This document shows, one piece after another, positions 59,911 through 64,000 of a DNA stretch of 64,000 bases. The DNA lies in the NCBI GenBank assembly GCA_037074765.1, contig JBAMDO010000042.1:186001-250000 (forward strand). The letters are read 5' to 3'. Under the pieces are notes generated by a model, which ran no database searches, was not told the DNA's origin, and was given only the letters and a program-made list of their open reading frames with translations. The position numbers were made by a program, and so were the translations under genes. How positions within the stretch are numbered: position 1 is the stretch's first letter; each line of letters begins with the position of its first letter. Source of the DNA: Mansonella perstans. Its lineage: Eukaryota; Nematoda; Chromadorea; Rhabditida; Onchocercidae.

Positions 59911-62193
59911 GTGACAAGATCATAGCACAAAATGATATTTGCAAAGGTCAAATAATTTTGCAATATAATCTTTTCGGTTTGCACGATAGATGTGAAATTT
60001 CAATTTTAATTTCAAATTCTTTAAAGTAAGTATTAATTATCTGGAAAAAATTCTTTATTCTTTCTTTATAGATAATGTTATCACAAACAAAGTTTAATGT
60101 GAAAGTTGAAATTTTGAATTTGCATTTCAGTTTGTTTTATTTTTGCAATTCTTTTTTAACTCTTTCAAGTCTTCTTCTGTTTGCAAATTTAACTAAACTC
60201 ATTTACTTATTTAATTTGATGATTTTTGTTTCTTTATAAATAAGGATCATAGTACCAGAAGAATCATATGCTTTGAAATATGATAATAATAATTCAAGCT
60301 AATTTACTCTTATGAATTGTTATCGAATCATCTAAGATCACACAGTATCACAATCAGAAATTTCAAAATCGTTAATCTCTTAAAAGAATGGCATACCAAA
60401 AAACAAATGGATAACTAGGTGCTGCTGTCCAACGCCTGGAATTATCATACTGTCCAACACCTCGCATCATCACCATTCCAATTTTATAAATGTGTCACAT
60501 AGTTCTGTTTGTCGTTTGTCGCAGTAAAAGAAAACTATCTGTAATTTTAAAAATAGTTGACACCTAAATAGTTGAAGCTTGTTTCCTTCATTTTGCTTTC
60601 TTCATAATTGAAGTCTGTAAGAATAAAAAGATCATTAAGTTCTCATCTTTCTAATTATGGTAGAAATTTTTCTTTTTGAAAATTAATTAGTCAAATATAT
60701 GTTTTTCCTCTTTTTTGGAGCCTTCAATCTATCAATGTTTTTTTCCAGGTATTTTCAAAATTTGCAAGTTAACGAAGTTCAGCTATGTTTCAGTAAAAAG
60801 AATTTCAAACTAAAGAATTTCCTTCTCGAAAATTATTCCCTCACTTACTGAGAAGTTACAATTTTTATTTTTTAAAGAATTAAATTTAAACTTGCAATTT
60901 CTCGATTCCAATTTACATTCATAAATTTAATATAATTGAGGTCAACACAGAGGAAGCTTCTCAGCAACTTATTGGTAGTTTAGGGTTTTAGAAATCTTAG
61001 TGAAATAATAAAAAGTTCTTCGATCTGTTTGAATATGTTCGAGAGGAAATATCTAGAATTCAAAACTAAAGTTTTAAAGCAGTACATAGGAAGTAACTGA
61101 TAGTTTCCTGCTCACACTTAATGACCATAATCACCGATCCGTAACCTACAAAAGTGAACCAATAGCATATGATCAGCTGATTTCATTAGGTTTTTTTTTG
61201 AAGAATAAAGATTACTGCTCTAACGCTTCCATTTTCATTTCATCAATTATATACTACAATTGCACATTTGCTTTAAACTTTCTAATTTTCTGACATTCGT
61301 AACAAAATTTCCATGAATGCAAAAGATTTTTGAATCTCATGTAACAAAGTTTCGAGTAATTCAACAAATCTAGCATATTTTCAAATGAAGATTATAACAG
61401 TCCAGCTTAATTCGATTCCATTATCAGCGGATTTTATTTTTTTTTTCGCATAAAATTCTGTGGTAATTCAACGTATGCATTTCCAGGCATATGAAATTTA
61501 TGAAAACAAAAAAAAATAAAAGTGACAATTTACGAAGCAATTGCAAAAGGAAGTTAAAACAAGGAATATACAAGGGTAGTAGTAATAAGCTTCAAAAATT
61601 TTACATGACAAAAGGCAACCATTTTGTAACGATTAGTAAAAAATTATGAAATTGAAAAGGCAAAAACAGAAGCCCATTATTTAATCTGCACAAAACGAGA
61701 TCAATGTAGTTATTATCCATCCCTGAAGGATAATACTATAACAAAACAGCTAACGGAATGAAGGAATTCAGATAACAATGCTTCTGACAACCCTAAACTG
61801 AAAATGCATATATAATCATCTAAGAGCTCTTCTATCTATTCATGTTCATGACCAAAAACTTTCTAGTTCTAAAAATTTAGTGAGTATCCATTGTTTTCAC
61901 ACAATTTCGAAATAAGAAGATTAAATGGTATTAATTCTATTTCAACAGTAAATTTTTTAAAAACATAATAAATTTCTGCAATAGATTTGAAACTGCATAT
62001 CTAATCACAATTTTCCAAATCTATTACAATTTTATATATTGCTTATATTTTAGTTGTTCATGCAATTTTCTAAAATAAAAACCAGAAACAAAAAATCAAA
62101 CAATAAAAATATTTGTAAAGAACCATTTAAATTCAAAATTAAAATACACTTGCAAAAGATACGAACAAGAAACATTATATCAGCAAACTGGAA

Positions 62194-64000
62194 CTACTCC
62201 TTTGTAGCTGCGCGAACGACAGACATTGTTATAGTTGAACCAGCAAGCTTTCGACCACTCAACAACATTACAGCTTTGTTTGCTTCCTAAAACTATGAAG
62301 CTACAATAAAATTAAAAAAAACATAAAACTATGAAGTTTCAAATTATATTCCAAATTAAACAAATCCCCAGCCAATAAAACTAAATAAAATATTATCCAG
62401 TATCTTCTAAAACTTGAGTTATTCTGGATTTTCAACCCTATAACTAGATATTTATATCCTGATATTCAACTAAAGAAAATACAAACTTGAGGTGAGCCAA
62501 CAGCTAGGAGGCATTCACCCGTTGGTACGCCGTTATCGTCGAGCTTTATTCTCACGGAACTTTCCACTAGCGAATACTTGTCGAAGAACTGAGCCACATC
62601 AGTTAAAGTGACATTTGCCGGGAAACCATGACAACTAATGACAGTACCTGGTTCTCCTACGGATGCAATTAGCTCTGGTTCCAACATTTCTACCTAAATT
62701 TCACTTAGCTATTAAAATTAAAAAATTCACTCCAAAAAAAAAAAAAAACTCCTGTTTACAAATGATTTAGTGTGCAATACTGTTAATATCAAATTTTTAT
62801 GCTTGTTTATAGGAAAATAAATCTTTCAGCGCACCAATTCAACTTTTTTATCAAGACCAAGATGCATCTGTTGACGGGTAATTGCCGTAAGTGTGATGAC
62901 ATTTTCTCCAAGCTTCGAACCGTTGTACATTTGTACTGCTTTCGTCGCTTCATCCATGGAACTCATATCAACATAGAATATTCCATCAGCCGCCCGGCGT
63001 AATGATGCTAAAATTACTGTACAAGTGTTAATAGTGAGAAAAAACATTTTCTTATCAAACTTCACAATGACAAACTGTTATAAGCGATACCGCGATTCGG
63101 ATAGGTTGTACAATTTACAAGGGTAAAATCAGTAAAACTGTGTATGAAACTTGCCCTGAGCTGTCTGATTTAGCTGCAAGAACTTTGCAACTTCTACATC
63201 AGTTTCATTCTCAGGAACATTCTCGACCATTAAGCACGATTTCACACTTGGAGGTGGAATGGCTGGAATTGGTCCGGCTGGTCCGTTATTTGGTGGATGA
63301 AGTATAGGAGGACGCGGGCCTCGAAGTAGTGGAGGACCACGACCTGAAGGAGGTGGACCTCGCTGTCGTATTGTTGATGGTGTTGTGTTTCCGAAAAAGC
63401 TCGGTGGAGAGATAAGCGGTGGACGAGGTCGGCTTCCTGAAAGATTTTGTAACATTTCAAATAAAAAAAAAAACCACTCTTAAAATGAATAAAGTGAAGT
63501 ACAGATTCATATAGGAGGACTTAAGACTATAATGGTACCCGGCAAAAGACCACCATGCAGACGAAAGGCTGGAAAACGAGGTGGTGCCACAGAAGACGAA
63601 TTAGCTGTCCCATTCAAACCAGTGGGAGAGAGCGAATCTCCAACTTCACGCTCACCGTGATATCCATGAATAAGACTACCTCGATACAATCCTCCTCGAC
63701 CGCGATTACCACGACCTAAATACTTTTTCAAACTTATTCAACTTCATATAAAGATTATTTTGAGTGGTGATTTTTTCATCTATAGATTTATCTGAACCAG
63801 TTAAAAAGTTCAAATTTTGTCTCTACTCCTGCCAAAAAAACTATATTAAAAGAAAAATTTCAAAAGAAAAAACGAAAGCTAACTTTTGGAAGGTTCTTGG
63901 AAATGTAATACTTCAGCAGATCGGGTTGGCAAATCAAGCAGTGGAGCAATCGATGATTCGTTTCCATGCTTCCGTTCATATTCTTCCTTCTTTTGGCGTC
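62194..64000 (-). CDS. RBM12-like RNA-binding protein, 3' part (continues beyond the window)
   Basis: Exons from the right edge: about 64000-63884, 63715-63539, 63436-63155, 63007-62844, 62693-62487, 62286-62194, ending in TAG. The first visible exon reads RQKKEEYERKHGNESS. An arginine/glycine-rich stretch follows (GRGNRGRGGLYRG), then a proline-rich linker (RPRPPLISPPSFFG). A first RRM spans SCLMVENVP to KLGENVITLTAI, with FYVDMSSMDEATKAV as its RNP1-like strand. The final RRM runs from PGTVISCHGFPANVTL through NGVPTGECLLAV to KLAGSTITMSVV. This layout and the last RRM resemble RBM12/SWAN and the hnRNP F/H-type quasi-RRM group, nuclear regulators of splicing and RNA processing. The intron 63154-63008 appears to use a GC donor (GCAAGT). 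The N-terminus lies outside the window, so the exact orthology is open. Confidence 0.8.

Larger units (their letters stand above)
56937..62193. other. Long gene-poor region between gex-2 and the RBM12-like gene
   Basis: Two convergent gene ends bound this region. After the gex-2 3' UTR I see no intact gene. It contains a decayed copy of a gex-2 exon (58341-58632), a terminal-inverted-repeat element (59300-59990 region), and a small hairpin pairing TTTACACTGTTT near 57347 with its complement near 57413. Short inverted ACTCCTA-TAGGAGT sequences lie near 58659. The rest is AT-rich without visible structure. Confidence 0.5.

Overview
The window reads as chromosomal DNA from a nematode, most likely a spirurid or filarial-type worm. 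It is very AT-rich, and its genes are cut into many exons of 60-300 bp separated by introns of 60-1500 bp with nematode-style T-rich acceptors. The gene set is animal and its best remembered matches are worm or human families: MEK, CYFIP/GEX-2, filamin, carboxypeptidase D, LTV1, SLC66A2. The species cannot be fixed from sequence alone. I rebuilt gene models by hand from splice signals, reading-phase continuity and remembered family sequences. Exon lists are given where the phases close; no database was searched.

Layout, left to right. (1) 1.0-2.9 kb, plus: a complete PQ-loop transporter-like gene (SLC66A2/PQLC1). (2) 3.5-9.6 kb: a gene graveyard. It holds a frame-broken stromalin-like fragment, the C-terminal half of a DDX27-type DEAD-box helicase with no N-terminus and a bad exon junction, a large inverted repeat of nearly 2 kb, and tandem repeats. 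(3) 9.6-14.7 kb: no convincing gene, with an LTR-like segment near 13 kb. (4) 14.7-26.2 kb, plus: a complete filamin of 30 exons (about 1,686 aa). (5) 29.0-36.0 kb, minus: a carboxypeptidase D-like protein with one active-looking and one degenerate peptidase domain. (6) 37.1-40.9 kb, minus: the ribosome-biogenesis factor LTV1. (7) 40.9-42.0 kb: two candidate single-pass membrane microproteins in divergent orientation. The minus one ends 13 nt before the LTV1 start codon. (8) 43.2-45.4 kb, minus: the ERK kinase MEK-2. (9) 46.7-56.9 kb, plus: the WAVE-complex subunit GEX-2/CYFIP (30 exons, about 1,273 aa). (10) 57-62 kb: gene-poor, with a decayed copy of one gex-2 exon and a terminal-inverted-repeat element. 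(11) 62.2 kb to the right edge, minus: the 3' part of an RBM12-like RRM protein.

Functionally these are unrelated housekeeping, cytoskeletal and signalling genes, although filamin and GEX-2 both act on actin and MEK-2 on ERK signalling. The most unusual items are the microprotein/LTV1 arrangement with the LTV1 AUG at the very end of an exon, the two local decayed copies of gex-2 exon sequence, the truncated helicase next to a long palindrome, the half-degenerate carboxypeptidase, and a well-supported GC-AG intron in the RBM12-like gene.
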